Below, piece after piece: positions 22,728 to 33,185 of a stretch of 64,000 nucleotides of DNA (position 1 is its first letter; each line of letters starts with the position of its first letter). The stretch covers positions 806,001 through 870,000 of the forward strand of contig JAGYXB010001047.1 of assembly GCA_022495005.1 (NCBI GenBank), written 5' to 3'. A program made the position numbers and the translations under genes. This stretch comes from Rhyacophila brunnea (Eukaryota > Arthropoda > Insecta > Trichoptera > Rhyacophilidae). The notes under the pieces were generated by a model. That model did no database searches. It was given only the letters and a program-made list of their open reading frames with translations, and was not told where the DNA came from.

Positions 22728-23686
22728 AGAGAACGACTATTATATTATTGTGTATATTATATGAAACAATTGTAAAGCCAGTTAGCTTCATTATAAAATA
22801 TGCAATTGTAATATTGTTATGATAATTTAATTTACCATACACTGTATTACTGAGTTCTTATAACAACAGCTCCATTTTGATCGCATTATTCTTAAATTTT
22901 GATGGGTGAGCCATTTTTATGATGTTTTCAACTCCAGTGTGTACATGACTTTAGTAAGATACAGAAAAGAGGTTATAGGTACGTTGTTAGAATCAAATAT
23001 AATAAATAATTGATAATCGGCCAAGGGTATTTGATGAAATTGAAATTGAAATTTTATTTTAGAATATATTTAATAATGTTTGATTTTCCATTATAAATTT
23101 ATTTACTATATTTATCCTATTGATACAAATATCTATACTAACTATCTGTCAAAGCTCTATTTTTATTGTCCCTTTATGAATTTATATAGCAAATAAGTAC
23201 TTTACTCTAATCTTGCTACAACAGTGAAGCTTTCAAGAAGTCAATGAAGAAAACAAATTGAAAATGTAATATTAATACTGTTCTTTGGAAATGCTGTGTT
23301 AACTTGAAATGTCAAACGTAAACAAGAAGTAAACAAGGTTTTACAATTCCATAAAAATGCAACTTCAATTCTAGTCTGGAAAATTGCATTATTTTTGAAG
23401 GCTAAGAAGAAATTCAAAGACGTGCATTCATATTACTGCATTAAAGATTTGATTAAACTAAATATAAAGAGAATAATATGTGATTTGTTTTCATTGTTAA
23501 ATAGAAGTCATCGTTGAGAATCTTGTCCACTAATTGAGTTCTTAATCATTAAGTTTATACTCAGTATTACAAAGTCTGAGATATTTTTAATGTTAAGAGT
23601 AAGATATGTACCTAGATATTAAATATTAAATGAAATTATTAATACATATAAATAAATCTCAAATTAGAGGCTATAAATTTACTTAC
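22728..23686. other. Intronic DNA, nothing recognised
   Basis: This is AT-rich intron between two LRR exons. A short GAAATTGAAATTGAAA word at about 23038 resembles the LINE tail but has no body. Confidence 0.45.
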
Positions 23687-23830
23687 AGCTTCCTCAGTTT
23701 TGGCAGAAAACTAAAGGCGTGCGGATCTACACCAACGAGAGGGTTTCCCTTTAGCTCCAGCATGGCTAGTCCTGGTGATTTTTGCAGCACTCCTGGACCG
23801 ATGTACTTTATCCGATTACTAGACACAGAT
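23687..23830 (-). CDS. rk: rk exon: two LRRs (144 bp)
   Basis: The acceptor AG is at 23832-23831 and the donor GTAAGT starts at 23686. The frame reads SVSSNRIKYIGPGVLQKSPG, then LAMLELKGNPLVGVDPHAFS and FLPKLRKL: two LRRs with LxGNPL. An open frame on the opposite strand over this stretch is only a shadow. Confidence 0.92.
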
Positions 23831-23937
23831 CTGCAAAGGTGAAATTTTTCAAATATTGAAAATTATTTTGTCCCCACACAATTTATTATAATCTACATAT
23901 TTCAAATAGTGTGTAAAATGATTGATAGTTTTTAGAA

Positions 23938-24299
23938 TACGAGGGTGGGTCAATAAGTCCTTAGAAAAGCCGACAGGTGGCGCGACTAGTACTGTAAGCG
24001 GTTTGTTTTCATGCAGCGGCACTACCGATTCAGTATGCTGCGAAGTTTCAATCAGATTGGTCGGGTTGTTGTGTGTTTCTCGTACATTTAAAAAAAAAAT
24101 TTGCTTGTGGAAAATGGAAAAATGGAAAATGGAGAAAATTGAGTTTAGAGCTGTTATTAAACATTTTAATATAAAAGGGTTAACAGCAAAGGAAATAAAA
24201 AATGAGTTGGATTTAGTTCACGGCATATCTGCTCCTTCACTTGCAACTATTTATAACTGGTTAAATGAATTTAAACGTGGTCGTACATCAACAAAATGA
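23938..24299 (+). mobile_element. mariner transposon 5' fragment
   Basis: A TA dinucleotide at 23938-23939 is followed by CGAGGGTGGGTCAATAAGTC, the look of a mariner terminal repeat. About 170 bp of 5' leader follows, then the start of a transposase (24129-24299). No 3' end or second terminal repeat was found before the next element at about 24433, so the copy is truncated. Confidence 0.8.
24129..24299 (+). pseudogene. mariner transposase, N-terminal fragment
   Basis: The frame starts MEKIEFRAVIKHFNIKGLTA, then KEIKNELDLVHG and YNWLNEFKRGRTSTK before a stop. This is the N-terminal helix-turn-helix region of mariner transposases, ending near the usual FKRGRTS word. Only about 56 of some 345 residues remain; the catalytic domain is gone. 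The start was chosen at the Met of MEKIEF rather than further upstream, because the upstream in-frame part is untranslated leader and terminal repeat. Confidence 0.82.
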
Positions 24300-24452
24300 G
24301 CGGCATCATTAATTTTGAGTTCATTTTGTATACCTATATCTAAACCAACTAGATTACAAATATAATAATTATATTTACCTACATTTTAAAGAAGTAACTG
24401 TATGCATTCAATGGTTATACTACGAGTATTTTAAACAAAACACAATATTATG

Positions 24453-26353
24453 TAGGGTAAGGGGATGTATTATCGTGATATAGGTAATATCGTGATACAT
24501 TTTCAATTCGATATTTCGATATTACCTAGCCTGGTGACGAATATGAAACAACGCATACGATGAGTCAAAGGAGTGAAAAGGACAATGGTATTTTCACATT
24601 GTTCGCTAAGACGCTGTCGAGCGAGTACAAAAACTTTTAATTCGCGAACCTGTCCAGACGTGTTCAACTGATTTTTGCAACATATACGCTCAGTTTTTCG
24701 TAAAATTATCTAACTGGTAACCGGTAAGTTATTTTTTTTCTGCACAACATCGATAGTTAATAGATCAACCTTACTATATTTGTTGGTATTTGTTCAAAAT
24801 TTAATAAAATATTGAACAAAATTTCTTAAGTTAGCCGATGAATTTGTTAGGTTGTTTTCAAAAAATTACATGTTATTTTGACGACCTATTTTTGAATGAA
24901 CTGTTTTAATGTTTTAACACATTTTTACTGCTATATTAATATATGTACGTACAGCTTATACGGTCGGCATTATTACTTGATAGTTATTTATCCGGTTTTC
25001 GTTGTTTTTTTTTATCACGATATTGCCTATATTAGTATAATTTCTTTGATTCAGATATGGCTGCGACAGCGAAAGAATCCAAAAAGGAGATAATACGCAT
25101 CTTCAGATATAGATCGTGCTTTACGATTAGTGCAAGAAGGTGGAGTGAAAATTTATGCAGCTTCAAAATCATCATTCACGCTATCCCTGTAGTTCTGCTT
25201 CTTGATTCCCACTCATCTCACATAACTCCAGACGTGATTAATCTGGCGAAGGATAATTCAGTTTATTTGTTCACTTTTCCGGCACACAACACTCACATCC
25301 TACAGCCATTGGACGTTGGTTTCTATAAGTCCCTTAAGCACCATTGCAATGATAGCGTGAAGGATCATATGAAAAATCATCCGATAGAAAAACCAGACAG
25401 AACCAATTTTCACTCCATGTTAAATCCGGCTTATTTCAAATCATTCACATCCAGTAATATACAAAATGCTTTCAAAAAATGTGGGATTTTCCCTTTTTGT
25501 AAGGATGCTGTAAACTCAGACGCTATGGCACCTTCTCGTTTAACAGAAAAAAAAAATACAAGTGCTGATGAAAATGTAATGGCTGATCAAAACATTGAAG
25601 ATGTGTTGCCTATTCCGAAGCCTATTGAAAAAACGAAAACCACAACAAAGAGAAAGTCCGACTCGTCAGCAAAATATTTGAATGATATAGAGATCATCAG
25701 TCATGCATCTACTTCAACAGAGGCTATTAAAAAAGAAAAGAACAGCCAAAACAAAGAAAAATCAAACAGAAACGCCAGAAAACTAAAAAATACTGATGGA
25801 GATTGGATCTGTGGTGCATGTGGATTAACATATTCTCATGATGCAAAAGAGAAGAATGGGAAAAAATTGGTACAGTGTTCTTATTGCATTCGTCCATATC
25901 ATAACGATTGCTTGAACATTGCACCAGACGATGATGAACTTTACATCATGTGTGACGAGTGTTCAAATATAATTTATTAATTTAACCATTCAATTAATTT
26001 AATTATTCAATTAATTGATCAATCTGTAGATAAAAATACCAATGTCAGTATCTCTTTCATCTATAAATAAATATTTTCGCTGATTTCCTTTTTATTCTAG
26101 TTGTCACGATATTACCTTACCAGTATCACGGTATTAACTGTGCTTATCACGATATTACCAAACTTTTTCGTTTCAAATAAAATTGTAAAAAAAAAAGAAT
26201 AGTTATTATGTTTATAAAGTCCATTTAATGTTCATCATTAAGGTGAAGCATGGCCATTTCCATTACATATTTCACATTTTTAATATTATGCAAGTTTACA
26301 GTTATATATAGTACTTTGTAAAATCTATCACGATAATACATCCCCTTACCCTA
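24453..26353 (+). mobile_element. pogo/Tigger-like DNA transposon with TA target site
   Basis: The termini are 28-bp perfect inverted repeats (24453-24480 and 26326-26353) beginning TAGGGTAAGGGGATG. The outermost TA on both sides is the target duplication. Subterminal repeats of ATCACGATATTACC type occur at both ends (around 24476-24530, 25013 and 26100-26165) and are probable transposase-binding sites. It encodes the protein at 25057-25980. It is inserted in the left arm of a palindromic MITE whose right arm follows at 26354-26560. Confidence 0.88.
25057..25980 (+). CDS. pogo-like transposase, N-terminally deleted, with C-terminal PHD finger
   Basis: The 307-residue protein shows two of the three catalytic acids of a DDE transposase: D50 in VVLLLDSHSSH and D86 in HILQPLDVGFYKSL, with 35 residues between them. 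The first Asp and the N-terminal DNA-binding domain of pogo/Tigger proteins (usually over 450 residues) are missing. Residues 1-40 look like out-of-context sequence brought in by an internal deletion. Residues about 120-245 are a Lys/Ser-rich linker. Residues 252-302 form a PHD-type zinc finger (CGAC, CSYC, HNDC, CDEC). It cannot be catalytically complete, but the frame is open to its stop. Confidence 0.85.
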   Translation: MAATAKESKKEIIRIFRYRSCFTISARRWSENLCSFKIIIHAIPVVLLLDSHSSHITPDVINLAKDNSVYLFTFPAHNTHILQPLDVGFYKSLKHHCNDSVKDHMKNHPIEKPDRTNFHSMLNPAYFKSFTSSNIQNAFKKCGIFPFCKDAVNSDAMAPSRLTEKKNTSADENVMADQNIEDVLPIPKPIEKTKTTTKRKSDSSAKYLNDIEIISHASTSTEAIKKEKNSQNKEKSNRNARKLKNTDGDWICGACGLTYSHDAKEKNGKKLVQCSYCIRPYHNDCLNIAPDDDELYIMCDECSNIIY

Positions 26354-26560
26354 CTAGGTATGTACTAATTCCACTTAGTTCAATAATAATCAGGACCGTT
26401 TTCGTCCGCTTCAAAGGAGAATTACTATCAACTGATAATATTCTATTGAAACGGAGGAAAAAAGTCCTGATTATTATTACACTACGTCGAATTAGTACTA
26501 CATATTGTGTTTTATTCTAATTAATACAGTGTATTTCCACCAATAATTGACCGTTAAAAT
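26354..26560. repeat. Palindromic MITE split by the pogo element
   Basis: The left arm begins upstream of the pogo element (ACAAAACACAATATTATG, about 24435-24452) and continues at 26354 (ATGTACTAATTCCAC). The right arm, ending AGTACTACATATTGTGTTTT, is its reverse complement. The centre holds AGGACCGTTTTCGTCCGCTTC. The family recurs at 27680, 33440, 53160, 59903 and 62915. The pogo insertion at a TA inside the arm explains the interruption. Confidence 0.78.
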
Positions 26561-26586
26561 CATTTAAAAAAATTGGTTGTACTCAC

Positions 26587-26655
26587 AACTCTTGCAGAGC
26601 TGGCAGTCCATGAATCGCCGATGGGATGTCTCCTAATAGATTGTCATCTAATTCT
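26587..26655 (-). CDS. rk: rk exon: one LRR (69 bp)
   Basis: The acceptor AG is at 26657-26656 and the donor GTGAGT starts at 26586. The frame reads ELDDNLLGDIPSAIHGLPAL and QEL, an LRR of the LxxNxLxxIPxAI type. The next intron upstream is the largest here (26656-42032, 15.4 kb). Confidence 0.9.
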
Positions 26656-27679
26656 CTAGGAATATAAAAAATATATAACATTAGGGATACACATAATAAA
26701 AATCTATTATTGGTCTATCGTAAAAAAAATGTAACCGGGAGCATTTATCAACGATATGTTAATTATTAAAATTGATGTTAATTTTTTTTTTACTTCAGTT
26801 ATTTATTATTTATATAATATATAAGTGTATGTATAATTTTTTTCATCAATAATCCTACTAAAATATGATGCATACATTTAAAATAATAAATAATTACAGT
26901 AAGTTGTTTCAAAAAACTCTTTCAAATGTAAGTTAGAATAGTTCTGCATTCAGCTGACGATTTAAAATTTCAATAAACTATGATAGTCCAATGAAATTTG
27001 TCAACAAATTAAGAAATAAGTACAGATATCATCGTAAATCTCGAAACCAACGTTAACTATGCCACTCAATCAACGGATAGAGTTAACGTTATCGTACAAA
27101 AAGTCGTTCCACTTTTCTATTCCTGAATATTTTTGAATAATCTAAACGAAAAAAGCCATCATTCAAGACTAGTTCAGCTTAGTTGAAACGCTTGCAAAGT
27201 TGCAGACGACAGTCAGATGTCATTTCCTGTCAAACAGTTTGTTATTATAAGGATAACATATCACTATTGCTATTTTCAAAGTTAGAAAAATTTCTTTCAG
27301 TGGTGCAGAGTTATTTATTGAAGTTAATAAATTACAATGTATACAATAAAAAACAAGAGATTTTGGCCTTACATAAAAACAACATAATATGAATATTTCA
27401 TGGTTTGTGTGGAAGGCAATTATAATATTATTTAAGTATTTATGGTACAAAATCTTACTGAATAATAAAATTTGATAATCTTTCACCGGTCGCCAAAAAA
27501 CTCAATACTGGAACAATTACTTAAAAAGAATAAGCACGATATAATTTTTAAATTTTATCAAATGTGAGATTCTATAGATGACACTTAGAAGAATGAAACG
27601 GTATAAGATCATTGTTTAGATAATTTCTTTTATAGTGATAGTTATAACTGACAATTCATGATAGAACTGCATTGTATTA

Positions 27680-27797
27680 TTTGATTAATTATTTGTAATT
27701 AAATAAAACACATTTTTTTAGTACTTATTCCACTTTTTAATTAAATTTTTGTACCGGTTTTGTCCTCTTCAATTAATCAAATAATACTTAGATAGTC
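27680..27797. repeat. Palindromic MITE fragment
   Basis: It matches the left half of the MITE at 62915-63185 (TTTAGTACTTATTCCAC, GTACCGGTTTTGTCCTCTTC), then jumps directly to the outer right end (AATTAATCAAATAATAC). It is an internally deleted copy. Confidence 0.65.
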
Positions 27798-28260
27798 TTA
27801 TCTAACTCTTTGGAGAGTTTATTATTGGCTGCTTCAGGATTCTCTAGCCAGCTGTAAGTCATTCAACTACTGCTGAGAAAGCCTACAAGATTCTCATTAT
27901 CGTGGTATTTTACGTAGGTATTACAATTTCATATAATATATCAATGTGATAGGAAATAATGATGGTTAAAACGGTTAAACTGAAAAATCTCTCACAAATT
28001 CGTACACCTCGACATTAGTAGGTACTTACATGTTTATACCTTATTTTTTTTGATCTGTAGTATTATGTTATAATATATTATAGTATTTATGTATCTTAAA
28101 AGCTTTCCCTATGCATAAATTATGATTTTGCTATTCTACGATAACTAGCAGGTAATTGTACCGCGTGCATCGAAGCTATGTGTGCAGCTTCAAGAACAGA
28201 TGCTTGCAGTATATACTGGACATGTGAAAGTATGGCTTAGTGTGAGGCCTCACTAACAGC

Positions 28261-28401
28261 GTTCGGCGCAGCGTTGAGTGTTGTGCGCAACTCAAACGTA
28301 TAACCGTATAAATGTATAACCAAAAAAAGACATTGTCTACGAACATTTTCACATACGGTTATACGTTTGAGTTGCGCAAAACGCTCAACGCTGCGCCGAA
28401 C
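28261..28401. repeat. Palindromic element, about 49-bp arms
   Basis: The left arm 28261-28309 starts GTTCGGCGCAGCGTTGAG; the right arm 28353-28401 is its reverse complement with two mismatches. A spacer of about 43 bp separates them. It is GC-rich against the AT-rich surroundings. No target-site duplication was recognised; it may be a small foldback or MITE. Confidence 0.85.
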
Positions 28402-29513
28402 CCTGCCACTCAGGACGTACACTAAGTCAGGAAATAAGAGATTAAAGAGTAGATTAATCAATTTATTTTCACATCTAAGGTGAAGATGCTGCATTGATCG
28501 GCCACGTGTTACAGATACCTTAAGAGAATCTCAGCCTAGTCTATCTTTTCTTTAAGCCAACTGGATTTCAGTCGCTAAATACTACGCAGAGTTTGTATAA
28601 TGAAATGTAAGAGGATTAATTAGTAAGAAAGAAGTACCTAATATTAATTTCATTAAAAAATATGCGATTTCCCTGATTTAAATAAGAAATGTTCGCTACT
28701 GAACTGTGAATATTATTTTTAAGCCAAGATCGTAGGCCTAAGCAGCCCACGCAAATTGAAAAGTGGATAGTTCGTTTTAGCGCATTAATAATATTTATGA
28801 AACACTTTACAACGCGCATAATCTATTTGGGCTTTGCGGTGAAAAGAATAATATTCCGTCAATATTTTTAATGGATTTCCACATCGACTGAGTTTATATA
28901 ATCTATTAAAAGATTTTCTGGATTTCATCACGTTTAAAATTTAATACTTTACTTCCTTATACTTTTTACGAAAATAAAAGTATATTGAGAATATGAAAAT
29001 AAATATGTAAGTAAGTACCTAAGCATTTATTTTTAAATAATAATTAAAGATCACTTTAAAGTTGCTAACTCTGACAACTCTTGATTAAAGGTATCTAAAA
29101 ACGCGTATTTTTACAGTTTAATTAAGCTTCAACATACCTGTATACCTACACCAAGTTTTAACGATGTATTTGTGTTTATTTAATACTGAATACATACAAA
29201 ATTTCGGTTTCTTTATTCTAGAAAAGTTTCTGAAAAATCTCACAAAGATACATACTAGTAAAAACTATTATAAAAGAGTCGGAACGGATGAGATACGAGC
29301 TTAAATCTTAGACTTTCCGGTTGAGTGCTCTAGCCTTGTAGTTGTCTTTTTCGTCTATTTTTAACATCAATTTTCTTCCGTAGGATAGTGATATCTACTC
29401 AACCGGTAGAATGATTCAATTATTTAAATCGGGCACTATAATATCTGTTATATATTTTTTTAAATTTTAAACCATAATTTTTACGATAAAAAAAACTTTA
29501 ATAATAAAATAAT

Positions 29514-29665
29514 ATTAATACTATCGACCGAAGGTACTTGAAGGAATTGAATTCAAAATCTAATGGATTTAGTGCCTGAAGATGCCGAAAGGCGAAACCC
29601 GGGTCGCAAAAAACGACTCAAATCAAATAGTACAAAACATAAATCCATTAGATTAAAATAATATA
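29514..29665 (+). repeat. Hammerhead-like repeat family, copy b (best copy)
   Basis: It begins ATTAATACTATCGACCG, the family terminus. A pair of inverted words (AATCTAATGGATTTA and TAAATCCATTAGATT) brackets a motif at 29571-29620. The motif reads AGTGC, CTGAAGA, T, GCC-GAAA-GGC hairpin, GAAA, palindrome CCCGGG, TC, GCAAAAAACGACTC. It matches the order of hammerhead ribozyme elements with one extra U before stem II. It lacks the upstream GAGT strand that copies a, c and d retain. Confidence 0.55.
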
Positions 29666-30699
29666 TTATCCTGTGATCTGCGTCATTAGAGGATCATTAT
29701 TATAAAGTTATAAAATTATATATTTTATAGACCGACTACACACTCTTTATAAAACTATTCTAAGAATAATTAATTTTCTCATTAAATTAGAGAATGGCTG
29801 GAAGTTTTAGTTTGCTTTGAAATAAATTTAAAAATCATCGAATATTTTTTGATCTTCTACAAATGAGAACTACGAGCGTAATATTTTGTGACTAAATTGT
29901 TGAATAATATATCTCACAAGGTGGTCCCGAAATCACCGGTAACCTAAACTTATACGCGTACTATGCAATAGCCGTTACTAGCTTCGCTTTTTGTGCTTCT
30001 TTGTTTTTGGACCTACCTTCAAATTTTCAACATGTAAAATAATTACTATTTTTGTCTGGAGTCTGAAGACTCCAGTTTCCACAGTTTTTGAAAGAGCTAC
30101 CACACAGATTCAAGACCCTCCATTAGTCTGCTTTAATCCTACAAGAGTAATCTACGAACTGCATGATTAACATAATAAGAGGCATAGAAAGTTGTGGCAC
30201 ACCAAGACAATTTTGTGTTTGCACTATACTTCAATGCTTGAAGAGCGTGATAGGATTAAATAAATCAAAATTGCAAATTAACCACTGCACTGAGTATTTT
30301 TTAATTATTTTTTTTAAAGAATTTATAGCGTGCATGAAGAAACACGCTGTATATAATATTTATTCAGATTATTTGTACCATTATAAAAAAATATAAGCAT
30401 TATATTTTCATAAACATCCCCATTTAAAATGTAATGGTGTAAAAAAATCAGAAAATGGCAGAAAAATCAGAGAGATTAGCATTTCGGTAATACAAAAGAG
30501 TCAATGCCTTCATTTCGAACAGCTTATTACGTTCCTTCTTTGATTTACGACAATTCTTAGCAGCTATAAACATATAAAAGATTATTTAAATGCGTAGCGC
30601 CAACTTTTAAAAAGAAAAGAAAGGGAATCTTCGTACTAATAAAACAGTTTACAATTCTACATTAAGTTGCCTGAAAATTGCTTTTAACTAATTAACTAT

Positions 30700-31136
30700 A
30701 AAAGGGTAGGATATACGGAGTCGGGCCCTGAAGGCAAAGGAACGGAACGCAATTGATGCCTTTGAGATGTGGAGATATTTCTTGGACGGAGCACAGGACG
30801 AACCAGTCAATCATCCAGAGACTGAAGATAAAGGAACGTCTCTCGACAATATGTCTGAGATGAATTCTGCAGTTTTTTGGACATATTGTCAGGCGCGGAC
30901 CGGACAACCTGGAGAGACTGGTGGTTTTGGGTGGCCTCCAGGGAAGGCGAAGCAGAGGAAGAGCGTCTACGCACTGGAGCGACCAAGTGAAAGAGCTGAC
31001 TGGGGGCACCATCCATTATGCCCCGAGAGAAGTGAAAGATCGAGAAGGATGGAAAGTCTTGGTCGCTCAAAGGATAACGAAATTCAAATGTGGTCACGAT
31101 TCTCAGCCATGAGAGTACGACCAAGAAGAGATTAAA
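30700..31136 (+). pseudogene. LINE reverse-transcriptase C-terminal remnant
   Basis: Read across frames, the plus strand gives QFFGHIVRRGPDNLERLVVL, GRRSRGRASTHWSDQVKELT and DREGWKVLVAQRI. This is the FGH-xx-R ... GRR-RGR-xx-W-D ... R-xW-xx-LV pattern found at the C-terminus of many non-LTR ORF2 proteins. Stops and frameshifts separate the pieces, so it is a dead fragment. It has higher GC than its surroundings. The clade is uncertain (RTE-like or Jockey-like). Confidence 0.7.
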
Positions 31137-31301
31137 GGGTACGGGAAAAATTTTATGTTCATTATCTGGCGTCTTCAAACGTTTCTTAATAGTTTCCAGT
31201 CTCTTGTCTTTCAGTCCCTGCCGTAACATAATATATAAATAAATCAGTGCAGTGATGGACCGTTGTCCCCCCATTGTAAATGATCGTGTTTAGTATAATA
31301 G

Positions 31302-32644
31302 TAGAGGAAGGGTGCCTATTATGAGATACTTTTTTTTGAGACATTCTCAAATCTAAAATAAACGCATTGCAGGGTATCTATTATTATAAATACATCAAAC
31401 ATACTGTTTACTAATAAATTTGTAGTCATGAGATTTTTCTTTCGGCCAGTTTATTTTAGATTCACATTTTAGTGAAAAATGTCAAATAAGCTGTTCTCCA
31501 AAAAGTGTTCCTAATTTGAGATAGTCACTGTTCCTAATATGAGACTATCTCATATTGGGAACATTATGAAAAAAAAACAATAGCTGTAATTGATATGAAT
31601 AATTATATATTTGTTTACATTTCACATGGTCTCATTTAATCCATATCCACCTTTTATTCAAATATTATCATAACAAAATACACAAATAAAAGCATCTCCT
31701 GCTGTTAAATTACCACAATCTTCGTGACTCCATTTGAAACACCTGCGTCCATTTTTCTACTCTTGTATCTTCCGTAAAATTCCAACTACAGTAAATAAAT
31801 ACACATCGCATCATTTTCTTCATCGTCGTCATCAGCACTATCATCTTTTCTCCACCTTCGCTTGACGACGACTCAGATTCCTCCTTCTTCTTTCTTTTAA
31901 TTTATTTCTAATTTTCCTTTCCCATCGCTTTTTCCATTCTAGTTTTCTTTTTTTCCTCAGCCGTCTTTTCTTTTTGTATTTTGATTTAGTTCGCTTACTG
32001 GGTCTCGATCATCTTTGACATAACGCTTCAGTGTGCCTTTTGGTACTCCGAACTGTTTGGCTGCTTTCAGATATCCAATTTCTTTCTTGCAAACGGCATT
32101 CATAGCTTGAAACATAGACCCGGGGTCCCAGCTTTTATTTTTTGACGGAGGCATCTATGGACAATATAATATAAAACATACACACATTATAAACGTTGAT
32201 ATGGTTTCAAAGTAAAATGTGTCCCTAATATGAGATATCTCATATTGGGCACACCCAAGTATCTCATTTTAGGCTCATTCAAAATTTGACATAATAAAAT
32301 TAACTGTTCTTCTTCTAGAGTCGATAATGATACAGAAGATACTCAAATATAAAATAAACTACCAAACTACGTGTTTAATTAAGAAATAAACATTGTACGA
32401 TACCTTAGAGTTGTTCTACGATCATCAAAAGTAGCATGCGGCAAAATTTCTTGGACGAGTGATCGACGAAAACACACATACATCACCAAAGACAGTCGCT
32501 GCACCCTGCGCACCGACAGTCGTTTGGAGTTATTACTCCTCGCTACCGTGTGACACCATCACCATATTTTATTATCGTCCGGTTGCTGAGTTATTGCTAT
32601 ATCTCATATTAGGCACCTATCTCATAATAGGCACCCTTCCTCTA
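31302..32644 (-). mobile_element. pogo-like DNA transposon, internally deleted, TA target site
   Basis: It has 27-bp perfect inverted termini (31302-31328 and 32618-32644) beginning TAGAGGAAGGGTGCC, with TA at both outer ends. Many subterminal copies of CTAATATGAGATA and its complement occur (about 31510-31565, 32224-32250, 32600-32625). At 1343 bp with only a DNA-binding fragment (31957-32154), it is non-autonomous. It is a different family from 24453-26353. Confidence 0.87.
31957..32154 (-). pseudogene. pogo-type transposase, N-terminal helix-turn-helix fragment
   Basis: The protein starts MPPSKNKSWDPGSMFQAMNA, then GYLKAAKQFGVPKGTLKRYV, and runs out after about 65 residues. The pattern AAxxFGVPxGTLxR is the psq/CENP-B-type helix-turn-helix of pogo-like transposases. 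The DDE domain is absent. It is in minus orientation, the same strand as the rk gene. Confidence 0.8.
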
Positions 32645-33185
32645 TATGCTTCATAACTTTGCTCTCTTGCTCTAGGATGAAAATGATGTTATATATTCTA
32701 AAAATATTTTTTTACATAAATATTATATATTTATTATTTACTACATTATATCAATATAGGTATATATCATTTGATCTAATTTTATGCGAGGTAATCAGGC
32801 AAAGAGGCGTATCAGTATAGTAAAGAGTCCAAAAAAGTGCAAAGTTATTAAGCGTATACACTATCAGCTATCTCCTGGGAAAGAGAGGAAGGTATTACAA
32901 AGAAATAGACCGGCCTTGTTTCAGTAGGCTCTAATAGAATTTTAACTTTTAGCGTCTCTAATGAACACAATGGCCGCTTATACCTGTGTACATTATAGGT
33001 TTCCATCTCGGGGCTTGATAAAATTGTTTCCTTGGTATAGCAATAAAAGCCATCATTATTTAATAGTGTTCAACAAAAAACTAATTTTTGGTCCATCAAC
33101 TCCTTTTTAGTTCCAAATATAAATTAATAACAACAACAATACATTTACTAATAAATTTATTATGTATGGAAAATGTTTTAGGTTG

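Noticed and set aside
23630..23842. Plus-strand 70-residue frame
   Set aside because: It is the antisense shadow of the two-LRR rk exon 23687-23830.
23922..24128. In-frame extension upstream of the mariner Met
   Set aside because: It reads through the terminal repeat and leader; mariner transposases start at the MEKIEF-type Met.
30767..31274. Open frames of 122 and 155 residues on both strands
   Set aside because: The plus-strand LINE C-terminal pattern explains the region; the long minus-strand frame is its shadow and has no domain.
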